A stretch of 5,133 nucleotides of DNA. It comes from Omnitrophica bacterium GWA2_41_15 (GTDB taxonomy: Bacteria > Omnitrophota > Gorgyraeia > Gorgyraeales > Gorgyraeaceae). Location of the stretch: contig CAKKRB010000141.1 of NCBI GenBank assembly GCA_919902485.1, positions 1-5,133 on the forward strand, written 5' to 3'. The notes below the pieces were generated by a model. The model searched no databases. It had not been told where the DNA came from and saw only the letters and a program-made list of their open reading frames with translations. Shown here piece by piece: positions 5,086 to 5,133 of this stretch (its first letter is position 1; every line of letters starts with the position of its first letter). A program made the position numbers and the translations under genes.

Positions 5086-5133
5086 TATTTTCAAATATAA
5101 CCAAGTTAACATAAGATACATTATAGGCGCTTT

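Overview
This is a compact bacterial locus of medium-low GC. The first gene has an N-terminal export signal followed by an 'ALDSLRVPM' stretch, a pattern I associate with exported proteins of Candidatus Omnitrophota and related uncultivated lineages. That assignment is an impression from one protein. Translation signals are mixed: the first two genes lack a clear Shine-Dalgarno, while the 45-aa peptide gene and the ORF6N gene have strong ones.

Layout. Positions 1-207 are a regulatory region with a large nested inverted repeat, a good forward promoter, and possibly the first codons of a divergent gene running off the left edge. Positions 208-4277 are a tightly packed, same-strand cluster of five genes. 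They are an exported protein with a transglutaminase-like domain and TPR repeats (208-1887), an HPr-kinase-like P-loop protein (1901-2785), a PqqD-family protein (2748-3038), a previously uncalled 45-aa Cys-rich peptide (3055-3192), and a radical SAM/SPASM enzyme (3189-4277). A 25-codon open frame with its own Shine-Dalgarno follows (4246-4323) and may be the stump of a lost next gene. Positions 4419-4961 encode an ORF6N-domain DNA-binding protein unrelated to the cluster, which contains a near-perfect 29-bp palindrome. Positions 4962-5133 have no convincing gene but hold a dispersed-type palindromic repeat, a perfect DnaA-box match and a 10-bp dyad over a possible promoter.

How the genes fit together. 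The PqqD protein, short peptide and SPASM radical SAM enzyme make a convincing RiPP (ribosomally made, modified peptide) pathway. The peptide has a basic leader with a W-x-x-P motif and an acidic core with three cysteines. PqqD would present the leader, and the SPASM enzyme would cross-link or otherwise modify the core. The HprK-like protein may phosphorylate the peptide, since HprK homologues in some lasso-peptide clusters phosphorylate the C-terminal Ser of the precursor and this precursor ends in Ser. The exported transglutaminase-like/TPR protein could process or handle the product outside the cytoplasm. The last two roles are inference. The kinase plus PqqD plus radical SAM plus Cys-rich peptide combination is the most interesting part of the window.
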